A DNA stretch of 64,000 nt from Nostoc sphaeroides (GCF_003443655.1 NZ_CP031941.1:2843501-2907500), one strand, 5' to 3'. Counted from the stretch's first letter, positions 9,594 through 19,039 are shown. Notes: generated from the sequence alone by a model not told the origin. Made by a program: numbers and translations.

Positions 9594-9990
9594 AAAGGTC
9601 GCACAGCCTAAAGTATCAAATTAACAATTAATCATGGATGATTTAAAATATCAAAAACAAATTTAGTAAGCATTTTAACTGCATTTAATAGTCATGATGG
9701 TTAATTAATCAGGGTTTATCTTTAATACTTAGTAGGTTATCGCTTGTCAATATACAAGCAAAATTACTAGGTTTAAAAGTTCCGAAAAAATTTTTATTCA
9801 AATTATTATATAATCGATAGAATAATTAATCTTATGGCTCTCGTAGTTTTCCACAGATGAGGAAGACTGACACTATTTACAAACGCTAACTATATTAAGT
9901 AATTCCCCAATCCCCAGAACAGGGTTTTCTACCACGAGTAAGCGAGAGTCAATTTTCTTAAGGGAAAGTTCGGGGCAAACTTAGCCTAAG
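9594..9990. other. Intergenic between two kinase genes, no gene seen
   Basis: About 400 AT-rich bases with no ORF, tRNA or recognised repeat element. It presumably holds the promoter of the WD40 kinase. A TTG codon at 9991 lies in frame with that kinase but is a poorer start than ATG 10018. Confidence 0.45.
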
Positions 9991-10017
9991 TTGTCATGCA
10001 GTCGCGCCTGTCAGATA

Positions 10018-12054
10018 ATGATCTGCTGCTTAAATCCCGATTGCTCAAATCCCCTGAATCCCAATGGAAAGAAGTTTTGCCAAAGTTGTAGCACCCCATT
10101 GGTGTCACTTTTAAGAAATCGCTTTCGTGTCATCCGAGTCCTTTCAGATGAGGGGGGATTTGGCAGAACCTATCTATCAGAAGATGTCGATAAACTTAAT
10201 GAACGTTGTGTTATCAAGCAATTAGCTCCAAAATTTCAAGGAACTTGGTCGCAAAAAAAGGCGATGGAGTTGTTTGCTGAAGAAGCGCAGCGACTACAAG
10301 ACCTTGGGGAACATCCCCAAATTCCGACTTTGCTAGCTTACTTTGACCAAGACGGCTGTCTATATTTAGTGCAGCAGTTTATTAATGGAGAAAATTTATT
10401 AAAGGAGTTGCAACAGCGCAAGAGTTATAACGCTAGGGAAATTCAATCTATTTTGCTAGATTTACTGCCCATCCTCAAATTTATTCACGATCGCAAAGTC
10501 ATTCATCGGGATATCAAGCCAGAAAATATTATCCGCAATAAAAGTGATGGGCGATTAAGTCTGATTGATTTTGGTTCCTCAAAGCAATTCACCGCCAAAG
10601 TTCAGCAGAAATCTGGCACATCCATTGGTTCACATGGTTATTCTCCCCTGGAACAGATTAGAGATGGTAAAGCTTTCCCCGCCAGTGACTTGTTCGGTTT
10701 GGGGGCTACCTGCTTTCATCTGCTAACGGGAAATTCCCCCTTTCAATTGTGGATGGAATCTGGGTACGCGTGGGTGAGTAATTGGCGGGAATATTTGCGG
10801 AGTCCCTTAAATGCTGAGTTGGATTTTGTCATCGACAAGCTTTTGAAAAAAGATATCCATGAACGTTACCAGTCAGCCGATGAAGTTCTTAGAGATTTGA
10901 GTCCAAAACAACTTCTGGCGCTACCACCAGCCGGGAAATCCTATGGAAAAATACCACCAACTAAAGCACCACATTTACCAAAAAGTTATCCCTTACTGAG
11001 AATTTTAATCTTAGCAAGTGCTTTGATTCTGTTGTTTGGATTTCAAGAATCTTGGTATAGACATTTTCGCCGGATTCAGACTAGTTTAGTCTCTCGGCTG
11101 ACTCAGCATAATAATTCTGGCAAAGATGAAGCGTTTTTAGGTCAACCGCTAAAGATTACTTTGGGCAAGGTTTCTTTAGCTAATACTTTGCAAGGGCATA
11201 AAAACTCAGTTTTATCTGTCGCCATCAGCCCCGATGGCAAAACTATTGTCAGCAGTGGGGGAGATAGCACAATCAAACTTTGGAATTTCGCAACCGGAAA
11301 ACAAATCTCTTCACTCAACGCCTATTCTCAGCAGGTGAATGTGGTAGCGATCAGTCCAGATGGCAAAACTCTAGTTAGTGGTAGTGATGACAACACCATC
11401 AAAATCTGGAATTTGGGAACGCGAAAGCAAATTCGCACTCTTACAGGGCATTCTGATTCAGTTCATGCCTTAGCCATCAGTGCTGATAGCGAAACTCTGG
11501 TTAGTGGTAGTGATGACAACACCATCAAAATCTGGGATCTAGCAACAGGAGAGCAAATTCGGACACTGACAGGGCATACATTCTGGGTGCGATCGCTAGC
11601 TATTAGCCCTAATGGTGTGATTCTTGCCAGTGGCAGTTTTGACAAGACTATCAAAATCTGGAATCTGACAAAAGGGTACTCAATCCGCACACTAGAGGGA
11701 AATTATCAAACAGTAACAGCCGTGGCTATCAGCCCAGATGGTAAAACTTTAGCCAGTGCTAGCCGCAATCGCACCATCAAACTTTGGAATCTAACTACGG
11801 GAAAAGAAATTCGCACACTTACGGGACATGCCAACACAGTTACATCCGTAGCCTTTAGCGCTGATGGTAAAATTGTTGCTAGTGGTAGCCGCGATCGCAC
11901 CATCAAACTGTGGAATTCAGCCATAGGAGAAGAAATTTTAACATTGACGGGGCATAGCAACACTGTGACATCGGTAACCTTTAGCCCTGATGGTAAGACT
12001 CTTGTCAGTGGTAGTGAAGATAATACTATTAAGATTTGGCAATTGTCTCAGTGA
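10018..12054 (+). CDS. Serine/threonine kinase with N-terminal zinc ribbon and C-terminal WD40 propeller
   Basis: A 678-residue membrane-anchored kinase. Residues 1-28 hold a four-cysteine zinc ribbon (CLNPDCSNP then KKFCQSCS). The kinase domain spans about 38-300, with EGGFGRTYLSE, VIKQL, HRDIKPENII (Asp165), IDFGSSKQF and SLEQIRDGKAFPASDLFGLG-like activation features. One transmembrane helix follows (about 327-345, ILILASALILLFGF). The C-terminus has seven WD40 repeats (about 390-678), each ending in a WN/WD/WQ dipeptide and most with LTGH and SPDGKTL, enough for one closed propeller. I prefer ATG 10018 because it begins just before the zinc ribbon; TTG 9991 would add nine residues. This architecture is common in Nostoc. 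Its substrates are unknown. Confidence 0.95.
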   Translation: MICCLNPDCSNPLNPNGKKFCQSCSTPLVSLLRNRFRVIRVLSDEGGFGRTYLSEDVDKLNERCVIKQLAPKFQGTWSQKKAMELFAEEAQRLQDLGEHPQIPTLLAYFDQDGCLYLVQQFINGENLLKELQQRKSYNAREIQSILLDLLPILKFIHDRKVIHRDIKPENIIRNKSDGRLSLIDFGSSKQFTAKVQQKSGTSIGSHGYSPLEQIRDGKAFPASDLFGLGATCFHLLTGNSPFQLWMESGYAWVSNWREYLRSPLNAELDFVIDKLLKKDIHERYQSADEVLRDLSPKQLLALPPAGKSYGKIPPTKAPHLPKSYPLLRILILASALILLFGFQESWYRHFRRIQTSLVSRLTQHNNSGKDEAFLGQPLKITLGKVSLANTLQGHKNSVLSVAISPDGKTIVSSGGDSTIKLWNFATGKQISSLNAYSQQVNVVAISPDGKTLVSGSDDNTIKIWNLGTRKQIRTLTGHSDSVHALAISADSETLVSGSDDNTIKIWDLATGEQIRTLTGHTFWVRSLAISPNGVILASGSFDKTIKIWNLTKGYSIRTLEGNYQTVTAVAISPDGKTLASASRNRTIKLWNLTTGKEIRTLTGHANTVTSVAFSADGKIVASGSRDRTIKLWNSAIGEEILTLTGHSNTVTSVTFSPDGKTLVSGSEDNTIKIWQLSQ

Positions 12055-12279
12055 GGATGGGATTTTGAGAGTTATCGATAGTTTGGAGCAGAAAAATACA
12101 GGTTCACAATTTTATGCGATCGCGGCATAAATATTGCCTTAAATTATCAGCATCTGTCATACCATTTCACTTTAATAATGATACAAATACGCTGTAGGGG
12201 CAAGGCCCAATGCCCATAGTTGTCAAACTAATTCATAATTGATAATTAATAATTCATAATTTAAATCAGTGGGAGCAAG

Positions 12280-12358
12280 AAAGTACTGATTTTAGACCTG
12301 TAGAGACGCGAAATTTCGCGTCTCTAGCAAGGTTTTTCGGCTTAACTGAACGGTATTG
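12280..12358. mobile_element. Truncated CAATACGG-family element (right part only)
   Basis: From about 12280 the sequence matches the right four-fifths of the 102-base element at 8086 and 56451, with a few differences: TTTTAGACCTGTAGAGACGCG, the inner palindrome and the end GGCTTAACTGAACGGTATTG. The left CAATACGG end is missing and no 10-base duplication is found, so this looks like an old, decayed copy. Confidence 0.75.
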
Positions 12359-12520
12359 GGGGCTAATCGCTAATATCATCTATATCAAAATGCTTATTTA
12401 CTCGATGACTAATGCACCTTTAAGCGGATTTATATTTGCAGCTAAAGATTGATGCTATTAGTGTCAGAACTTAATATGCTTTAACTATTACTTGCAGCAA
12501 TTCAATTGAGGAATGTGATC

Positions 12521-12820
12521 GTGAAACGCTTTAATCTCTCCAAAATTTTAGGAAGTACTGTTCTAGCTCTAAGTTTGGCTACCTTACCTACAGTTTTGCC
12601 TGCTTCGGCTCAGACAACAAGCACTACTGATGGAACTGTTACAAATACTACTACAGACGGCGCTGCTACCGACAGAAATTATCGTGATGGTGATTGGGGT
12701 TTGTTGGGCTTACTCGGTTTATTTGGTTTATTTGGTCGTAAGAGCCGCAAAGCCGATGATAATGTAGCTTACCGTGATCCTAATGCCGTAGGTTCCTCTG
12801 GCTCCCGTTCTAACTTTTAA
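12521..12820 (+). CDS. WGxxGxxG-type small secreted/membrane protein
   Basis: A 99-residue protein with an N-terminal signal peptide (KILGSTVLALSLATLPTVLP, cleavage likely after ASA). A Thr-rich spacer follows, then one C-terminal hydrophobic helix with the repeating motif DWGLLGLLGLFGLFGRK and a basic stop-transfer. This is the WGxxGxxG (cyanobacterial CTERM-like) family, found in many Nostoc paralogues and of unknown function. GTG 12521 was chosen because GAGG at 12508-12511 is correctly spaced; GTG 12515 is an alternative. It is probably monocistronic and is followed by a hairpin at 12871. Confidence 0.8.
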   Translation: MKRFNLSKILGSTVLALSLATLPTVLPASAQTTSTTDGTVTNTTTDGAATDRNYRDGDWGLLGLLGLFGLFGRKSRKADDNVAYRDPNAVGSSGSRSNF

Positions 12821-12870
12821 TAATGAGTTGCGTTCTAATTTCGCGTAAGTCCTAATGATAATTATGGGAC

Positions 12871-12890
12871 AAGCCTGCCGATGCAGGCTT
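12871..12890 (+). terminator. Hairpin, possible terminator
   Basis: Perfect 8-base stem AAGCCTGC / GCAGGCTT with a 4-base loop, about 50 bases after the WGxxGxxG gene. Only a short T-rich stretch (TTGTTC) follows, so termination efficiency is uncertain. Confidence 0.55.
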
Positions 12891-12958
12891 TGTTCGTGTC
12901 TATACACGATTGCAAGCCTTGGGGAGTCAGGGCGTGCCAAGTTTGCCGAATTGAATTA

Positions 12959-13123
12959 TTAATTGGGATTTCCCAAAAATAAAATTGGCAAACAAGACTG
13001 CGCTCCTAGTTTACCTTTCAGAGCTTCACCGATGGTTATTTTTGCTAAATCTAGAGGCTGGCGATCGCTCTTAAATTTACGTGCATCAACGATGACTGTA
13101 ATATGATAATATTCTTTAGGTAC
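12959..13123 (-). pseudogene. Open fragment without a start codon, possible gene remnant
   Basis: Reading leftwards, 54 codons stay open between a TGA at 13124-13126 and a TAA at 12959-12961. The peptide looks protein-like, for example DARKFKSDRQPLDLAKITIG, and ends with CLPILFLGNPN. There is no ATG, GTG or TTG start in the frame. I do not recognise the family. It may be the C-terminal remnant of a deleted gene, or chance. Confidence 0.3.
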
Positions 13124-13229
13124 TCAGTATTTTAGCTGAGACAAAATATCATAATCTATTCTTAAACTTGCGAATGTGGGTTTAATTTAGCGTTTTTCTT
13201 GTCAAACAAGTATCCACAACGACAAGGTT

Positions 13230-14489
13230 ATGATTAATATATTTTTCCTGCTCATATTATTTGCTTCACTTTTAGGGCGGATTAAATTTCCTGGAATAAA
13301 TATTGGTATTCATTATTTATTACTTCCTGCATTTAGCTTTGGTGTAATTAGTTTGTCTTTAAAATCTATACCAGAAGTTGTTAAAAAGCATAAAGTTATT
13401 TTGATATCTATAAGTCTAATGTATTTGTGGATGTGGCTTTCTTCATTAATGAGCCAATTTCCAACCATTGCTATTACTTATAGTCTAAAATATTCTACTT
13501 ATTATATATTATTTTTTGCGTTTTTGGTGTTAACTTTTAAAAGTATAAATTTAACGTTTTACTATCGTTGCATATTATATTTACTAGAGATAATTGCAGT
13601 TTTGGGTTTTTTAGAAGTTTTACTTCCCAACCAGTGGATTTTCAAATTATTAAAATTCCCCAGCTTTTATCCAGAAATTGGTTCAATTATGCAAAACCCT
13701 AATCAGTTTGGGGTAATAGTAGCCATTGGATTATGTTTAAGCTTGATTTTAGAAAAGCAGAATAAAATTTCTAAAATTGAATTATATGTCAGCGAATTAA
13801 TTTTTATAATTTCCTTAGCTTTATCTACCAGTGGAAATGGTTGGTTAACTTTCATGACTGGCATGTTACTTTTGCTAATATATAAAATTATTAGTTTTAG
13901 AAAAATGATTTATCTAACTAGCTTTTTATTTTTATGTATTGTAACCATACCAGTTTCTACACAGAGAATTGGTTTGGCAAATAGTAAAATATTTCCATTA
14001 ATTAATATATTTTCAGAAAATTCCAATTTAGTAAATCCAAATAAAAAAACGCTTATTACTATAATAAAAACAGGCTTCTCAAGGTTTGAAATGTGGCAGG
14101 TAGCTATTAATGAAACTATTAAAAGGCCACTTAGTGGTATAGGTATAGGAGTTTTTCCAGAACAGATAGGGGTAAAAGTTTGGGGACATAAAGGTTATCA
14201 TGCACACAATATATTTTTAAATGTGTTAGCAGAACAAGGAATTCCGGGATTCTTACTATTTACTAATTTTTTAGTAAAAATAATATTTAAAATTAAATAT
14301 ATTAATTCTCTAGTTACTGTTCCGATTATTATGTTTTTAGCTTCTCAAATGCCAGATTTTTTTGCTGAAGACTATACTTTTACAACTATTGAGTTTTATT
14401 TTATAGCAGCAGCTATTAATTATCGACAAAATTTTGTGATGCAATTAAAGCCTGAAATTATTGAAGATTTTCAAAGAAGTTATGATTAA
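13230..14489 (+). CDS. O-antigen ligase / polysaccharide polymerase-like membrane protein (Wzy type)
   Basis: A 419-residue polytopic inner-membrane protein with about ten hydrophobic segments. The signature of the O-antigen ligase/polymerase (Wzy_C) family is near the C-terminus: a periplasmic loop with GIGIGVFPEQ and HAHNIFLNVLAEQGIPGF. Such proteins join or polymerise lipid-linked oligosaccharides on the outer face of the membrane. It overlaps the following glycosyltransferase by 8 bases (ATG 14482 before its TAA 14487-14489), which implies translational coupling in a two-gene exopolysaccharide operon. The coding sequence is distinctly AT-rich compared with neighbours, as often seen for surface-polysaccharide genes and suggestive of horizontal transfer. 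Confidence 0.85.
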   Translation: MINIFFLLILFASLLGRIKFPGINIGIHYLLLPAFSFGVISLSLKSIPEVVKKHKVILISISLMYLWMWLSSLMSQFPTIAITYSLKYSTYYILFFAFLVLTFKSINLTFYYRCILYLLEIIAVLGFLEVLLPNQWIFKLLKFPSFYPEIGSIMQNPNQFGVIVAIGLCLSLILEKQNKISKIELYVSELIFIISLALSTSGNGWLTFMTGMLLLLIYKIISFRKMIYLTSFLFLCIVTIPVSTQRIGLANSKIFPLINIFSENSNLVNPNKKTLITIIKTGFSRFEMWQVAINETIKRPLSGIGIGVFPEQIGVKVWGHKGYHAHNIFLNVLAEQGIPGFLLFTNFLVKIIFKIKYINSLVTVPIIMFLASQMPDFFAEDYTFTTIEFYFIAAAINYRQNFVMQLKPEIIEDFQRSYD

Positions 14490-15642
14490 TAAACATCATT
14501 TTTACTTAATATTTCCGAATATATTTGATTTTAAGGGAGGCATTCAAGTTTACTCAACATTTTTGTTGAAAGCTTTACAAGAAGTATATATTGAAGCTGA
14601 TTATGATGTGTTTTTGAAGTATGACAAGCCTAATTTAAAACAGCAGCAAAACTTGCAATTTTTAAGTTTAACAAAGTTCCATTATTTTGGAAATTTACCA
14701 AGATTATTGCAAACTATTTTATTTGCTACCAAAATAATTATTTTAGCTATTATCCAACGTCCTACTATAGTCATATCAACTCATGTTAACTATACCATTG
14801 CTTGTTATATTCTAAAACTTCTCACTGGAATTCCTTACTGGGTAGTTGCTCATGGCTTAGAAGTTTGGGATATTGAAAATAATGCTATTATAAAATTAGG
14901 ATTACGAAACGCAGACAAAATTATTAGTGTTAGTAATTACACTCGCCAGCGCTTGCTTCAATATAAAAACATTGACGCTGATAAAATAGTCATTTTAAGT
15001 AATACGTTTGATGCTAATAAATTTAAAATAAATCCTAAACCTAACTACTTGCTTAAGCGATATAATTTAACGGAACAACAGCCTGTAATTCTAACAGTAA
15101 CGCGGCTGGGACGCATGGCAAAATACAAAGGTTATGATCAAATGCTTTATGCCTTACTTAAAGTGCGCCTGCATGTCCCTAATGTCCACTTTATCCTTGT
15201 AGGGAAAGGGGATGATATACCTAGAATTCAAGCTTTAGTTAACAACTTAAATCTACAAGATTGTGTCACTATAGCAGGATTTGTACCAGATGAAGAATTA
15301 TGTGATTATTACAATCTTTGCGATGTTTTTGCTTTGCCTAGTAAAGGAGAAGGATTTGGAATTGTTTATCTAGAAGCGTTAGCTTGTGGTAAACCTGTGC
15401 TGGCGGGTAAACAAGATGGTTCCATAGAACCCTTAGCTGAGGGGAAATTGGGATGTTTGGTTGATCCCGATAACGTTGAAGAAATTGCCGATAATCTAAT
15501 TCAAATTCTGCAAGGGGATTACCATAACCCAGTAATTTACCAACCAGAATACTTACAACAAAAAACTATTGAAGCTTTTGATTTTAGCCAGTTTCGTACA
15601 AATTTAGCAAAAATGGTTGATGAGCATTTAGTTAAAATTTAA
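14482..15642 (+). CDS. Glycosyltransferase, GT4-like (GT-B fold)
   Basis: A 386-residue cytoplasmic GT-B glycosyltransferase. The acceptor half starts FYLIFPNIFDFKGGIQVYST, a typical glycine-rich GT4 N-terminus. The donor half shows VTRLGRMAKYKGYDQ, HFILVGKGDD and the E-x7-E motif PSKGEGFGIVYLEALACGKP, which binds the nucleotide sugar. It overlaps the ligase-like gene upstream by 8 bases, so both probably act on the same exopolysaccharide or glycan. I chose ATG 14482 rather than the in-frame TTG 14461, which would lie deeper inside the preceding gene. The sugar transferred cannot be inferred. Confidence 0.92.
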   Translation: MINKHHFYLIFPNIFDFKGGIQVYSTFLLKALQEVYIEADYDVFLKYDKPNLKQQQNLQFLSLTKFHYFGNLPRLLQTILFATKIIILAIIQRPTIVISTHVNYTIACYILKLLTGIPYWVVAHGLEVWDIENNAIIKLGLRNADKIISVSNYTRQRLLQYKNIDADKIVILSNTFDANKFKINPKPNYLLKRYNLTEQQPVILTVTRLGRMAKYKGYDQMLYALLKVRLHVPNVHFILVGKGDDIPRIQALVNNLNLQDCVTIAGFVPDEELCDYYNLCDVFALPSKGEGFGIVYLEALACGKPVLAGKQDGSIEPLAEGKLGCLVDPDNVEEIADNLIQILQGDYHNPVIYQPEYLQQKTIEAFDFSQFRTNLAKMVDEHLVKI

Positions 15643-15675
15643 GGATTTTTTTTGTATAAATTTAATTGGTGAAAA

Positions 15676-15870
15676 ATGGAAGATTCAGTGTTTGTTATAT
15701 TCCTTGGCTTTGGGTGTATTTGGATTTTAATGGGAGTTGTAGGTTGGATTGCGTTTTTAAAATCTGAGGGTGAGGAAATTAAGTTTGGTAAGTGGGGACT
15801 TATAGTTGCTATTCCAATTTTAATACCAATAGTTGTTTCTCTTATTATTGGTATATTGTATAAAAAATGA
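15676..15870 (+). CDS. Small two-helix membrane protein, hypothetical
   Basis: A possible 64-residue protein 33 bases after the GT4 gene, with two hydrophobic helices (FVIFLGFGCIWILMGVVGWI and LIVAIPILIPIVVSLIIGIL) separated by a charged loop KSEGEEIKFGKWG and ending in KK. The placement and the membrane profile favour a real gene at the end of the polysaccharide operon. The Shine-Dalgarno is weak and no family is recognised. Confidence 0.5.
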   Translation: MEDSVFVIFLGFGCIWILMGVVGWIAFLKSEGEEIKFGKWGLIVAIPILIPIVVSLIIGILYKK

Positions 15871-15906
15871 ACAATTAAGTAAAACGGCGGAAATAATTAA
15901 AGGTTT

Positions 15907-15990
15907 GTAGGCGTAGGTTGGGTTGAGGAACGAAACCCAACATTTTCACGGCTTTGTTGGGTAACACTAAAGTTCAACCCAACCTACAAA
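15907..15990. repeat. GTAGGTTGGGTTGAGG palindromic repeat unit
   Basis: An 84-base imperfect palindrome: GTAGGTTGGGTTGAGGAACG at the left pairs with AAGTTCAACCCAACCTAC at the right, with ACCCAACA / TGTTGGGT inside. Near-identical cores form the inside of two CAATACTG-ended elements at 18728-18865 and 27975-28111. This copy has no recognisable CAATAC ends. Confidence 0.8.
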
Positions 15991-16044
15991 CTTGATTACA
16001 ATAATTTTACATTACTTCACAGAGTTCGATTTATTCGCACCGAC

Positions 16045-18645
16045 TTACTTGTTAATTGCACCCCTAACCAAAATCACTGTACTTTCTACACCAGAGGCGA
16101 TCGCTTCTGGAATATTACCTTGAATCGCCTGCTGCAACAATCCCTCTTGCGATGCTCCCAAAACGACAACATCGTAACCTTCGGTTTTTACTAGGTTAAT
16201 CACACCTTCGGCGACTGAATTAGCTTGGACAGGGAGAGCAACTACACTACTGGACAACTTGCGCCGCCGCATCAAATGGCGGATGGCTTGTTCTGAAACT
16301 GACATATCTGGCTTGAGTTCAGATGGCTTAAACACCTGTGTCAGTCCAATTTTCGGATCATTTCCCAATGTAATTAAAGCCGGTAGCAATTTAATCGCCA
16401 GTGGGGAATTGGGGCCACCAGCCATCGGAACTAGCCAGCGATTGAAAGATTGCTCAATAGTGCCTAATTTTACTAACACTACTTCGCAGGTGGCTTGGCG
16501 AATTACGGTATCTACAACGTTACCAAAAATCCGACCAGGGGTAGATGTAGTACCTTTCCATCCCATTAAAATTAAATCGATATTTTGTTCGTTGATTGTC
16601 TCCAAAATTGCCTGCGCTACATCGTGGGTAACTCGGATCTGCGTGTGCAAGGGAATTTGCCACTTTTTTGCTAAGACTTCCGCCTGTCGTAGCAAGCGGC
16701 GACTTTTTGCCGTCCTTACCTGTGTTTCTGATGGGGAACTGTGGCGGGGAATCAGCATTATTTGCACGCAATCTATTTCATAATGGCGATCGCGGGCAAT
16801 AGCTGCTGCCATTTTTAATAAAATACCTGCTGTTTCGGGATTCGCTACTGGCACTAATAATCTACCATTGCCGGTGCTGGGCGATCGCGTTTGGTAAACT
16901 ATATATGAAGGTTCCGGTCGTAGTTTCGGAGTCCGGTTATCACAATTGAGATGATCTGCTTCCGCCCGGATAATATCTGCACGAGTAATAATCCCGATCA
17001 GTTTTCGTCCATCCACCACAGGTAAGCGACTGATTTGATAGCGATCGAGTAAATACAGCACATTGCTCAGGGTGTGGATTGGTGTTACTGTCATCGGGAC
17101 AGGCGTCATAATTTCTTTTAAGAAAATGTCATTGGCTAAATTGCGATCGCGTATTTTCAGCAAATCTGATTGCGTCACAATCCCTACTAACTTGTTATCT
17201 TCTACCACAGGGAAACCGCGATGATGAGAACGAGCAAAAGACTGCATTGCTTCTTCCAAGCTCATCTCTGCATCTAGAGTTTCTACCCGTTCTTGCATTA
17301 CATCTTTTGCAGTTAACTTGGTTAATGCTCCTTCCATAGGAGCTTCTTTAGTGAGAGTGATGCCTTTTAATTCCAAAAGTTTCTCATAAAGCGAACCAGG
17401 TACTACCTTATCCGCAACTAAATAAGCTGCTACAGAAACAATCATCAAAGGTAGCACCAGATTGAAATCTGTAGTCATCTCAAACACAATCACAATTGCT
17501 GTGATTGGCACTTTAGAAACGGCGCTAAAAAATCCCCCCATACCCGCTAGCGCGTAAGTAGTAGGAGAACCAGATCCTGTGATGTATAACTCAGATACAC
17601 CGATAATGTGTCCTAAACAAGAACCCAAAATCAGACTCGGAGCGAATAACCCCCCCGGCGCTCCTGAACCAAATGCTATAAGTGTGAGAATGAATTGGGC
17701 TGCAAAGGCGATCGCTGCTACGGTAGGTTGAGAACCTCCAGTAATTAAAGACTCCCGCAATCCCGTATTATCACGAAAGGATGGGGGGAGCATGGACACA
17801 ACAACACCGGAGATAAATCCAGCCAAAGCTACCCGCAACGGTAAGCTGATATGTAATTTTCGATAAAATTTAATACTAAATATTAAACCGCGATTAAACA
17901 ATGCACCCAATAAGCCTGCCAAAATACCCAAAAGCACGAAAAAGGGAATTTCTGGGATAGAGAATTGGCTAGAAGATTGCGTCAATTGCAGATTTAAGTC
18001 AAGAGAGCCACCACCTAAAAGTCGGGATATCACCCCACCAATAAAGGAGGCGATAATTGCAGTTCCCAGAGTCAATCCTGATAAATCCTGGAGTAACTCT
18101 TCAACGATAAATAATACACCTGCGATCGGGGCATTAAAAGCAGCTGCCAAACCAGCACCCGCACCAGCTGCAATCATTTGTCGCCGATGATCTGGAGAAG
18201 TTGGAACCCAGCGACTCATCCCTGCTGCCAAACCTGCCCCGACTTGAACAGTGGGGCCTTGTCGTCCTAGAGTCATACCCGAACCGATGGCGATGATAGC
18301 ACTGAGTAATTTTATACCTGCCACGCGCCAAGATAATGTCATCGGTACATTGGCAAGACTGGCTTTTACTTGCGGAATACCGCTACCAGAAGCCTCTGGT
18401 GCTAATCTATCCACCAACCATCCAGCCACAAACCCCAAGACAAGACCAATTATCGGTAGTATCAGCCAAGCCGGTAAAAGGTGGGTAGTATGGACTCGCC
18501 ATGTCCCCAGCCATCCCGATCCTACTTTGAGAAACACCGCAGATAGAGCAGCAACCAGACCGATAATACAAGCTTCGGCGATCGCTAAACCTCTTCTAGG
18601 CTGCCACCAGGTGCGAAAGCGCGGATTTAGAACAGGAAGAGACAT
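16045..18645 (-). CDS. CLC chloride channel with CBS pair and two universal-stress domains
   Basis: An 866-residue membrane protein. Residues 1-430 form the CLC core with the selectivity motifs GSGIPQVKA and GAPGGLFAPSL and the Tyr-containing end SLYEKLLELKG. Residues about 440-570 hold two CBS domains (AKDVMQERVETL and MTPVPMTVTP), which bind adenine nucleotides in related proteins. The C-terminal 280 residues hold two UspA-like domains (LLVPVANPETAG and RWLVPMAGGPNS). The gating motif normally GREGP is GRQGP here: Gln129 (CAA at 18259-18261) replaces the gating glutamate, and no obvious equivalent of the proton glutamate is seen. That suggests a channel-like rather than H+-coupled mode. ATG 18645 is the only reasonable start. 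It has no operon partner. Confidence 0.93.
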   Translation of the reverse strand: MSLPVLNPRFRTWWQPRRGLAIAEACIIGLVAALSAVFLKVGSGWLGTWRVHTTHLLPAWLILPIIGLVLGFVAGWLVDRLAPEASGSGIPQVKASLANVPMTLSWRVAGIKLLSAIIAIGSGMTLGRQGPTVQVGAGLAAGMSRWVPTSPDHRRQMIAAGAGAGLAAAFNAPIAGVLFIVEELLQDLSGLTLGTAIIASFIGGVISRLLGGGSLDLNLQLTQSSSQFSIPEIPFFVLLGILAGLLGALFNRGLIFSIKFYRKLHISLPLRVALAGFISGVVVSMLPPSFRDNTGLRESLITGGSQPTVAAIAFAAQFILTLIAFGSGAPGGLFAPSLILGSCLGHIIGVSELYITGSGSPTTYALAGMGGFFSAVSKVPITAIVIVFEMTTDFNLVLPLMIVSVAAYLVADKVVPGSLYEKLLELKGITLTKEAPMEGALTKLTAKDVMQERVETLDAEMSLEEAMQSFARSHHRGFPVVEDNKLVGIVTQSDLLKIRDRNLANDIFLKEIMTPVPMTVTPIHTLSNVLYLLDRYQISRLPVVDGRKLIGIITRADIIRAEADHLNCDNRTPKLRPEPSYIVYQTRSPSTGNGRLLVPVANPETAGILLKMAAAIARDRHYEIDCVQIMLIPRHSSPSETQVRTAKSRRLLRQAEVLAKKWQIPLHTQIRVTHDVAQAILETINEQNIDLILMGWKGTTSTPGRIFGNVVDTVIRQATCEVVLVKLGTIEQSFNRWLVPMAGGPNSPLAIKLLPALITLGNDPKIGLTQVFKPSELKPDMSVSEQAIRHLMRRRKLSSSVVALPVQANSVAEGVINLVKTEGYDVVVLGASQEGLLQQAIQGNIPEAIASGVESTVILVRGAINK

Positions 18646-18694
18646 GATTTTTGGGGATTAGGGGATTGGGCAGGGGGCACACTTCGGCTCATTG

Positions 18695-19039
18695 GTGTCA
18701 ACAAAAGCCTAGAAATAGCTTAACTATCAATACTGCGTAGGTTTTGGCTAAAAAATAAAAATGTGTAGGTTGGGTTGAGGAACGAAACCCAACATTTCCA
18801 GGGCTTTGTTGGGTAACACTAAAGTTCAACCCAACCTACAAATCTTCAAAACCTATGCAGTATTGGCTTAACTATTCCCTGACTCGCCCGCCTAGAACTA
18901 AAGTTCTTTGGCTTTTAGCTAAAGTCTACTAAAGTAGACTAAAGATTTTTCGGATTATTTAGTCATCTTTAGATGACTTAAGCTATTAGCAAGGAACTTC
19001 AGTTCCTTGCGGGACATGGCTTTTACGTTAAGTTGACAC
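18695..19039. mobile_element. GTGTCAAC-family element, interrupted by a second element
   Basis: Ends are GTGTCAACAAAAGCC (left) and the complement of GTGTCAACTTAACGTAAAAG (right, 19018-19039). The right two-thirds match, in reverse, the element starting at 36166, including the stems AAGGAACTTCAGTTCCTT and CTAAAGTCTACTAAAGTAG. A CAATACTG-type element with its own 10-base duplication (18728-18865) sits inside it. Non-coding. Confidence 0.72.
18728..18865. mobile_element. CAATACTG-end element with 10-bp target duplication
   Basis: A 138-base element from CAATACTGCGTAGGTTTTGG to CAAAACCTATGCAGTATTG, flanked by perfect 10-base duplications GCTTAACTAT (18718-18727 and 18866-18875). Its inside is the GTAGGTTGGGTTGAGG palindrome also seen at 15907 and 27975. 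It lies inside the 18695-19039 element. Confidence 0.9.
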
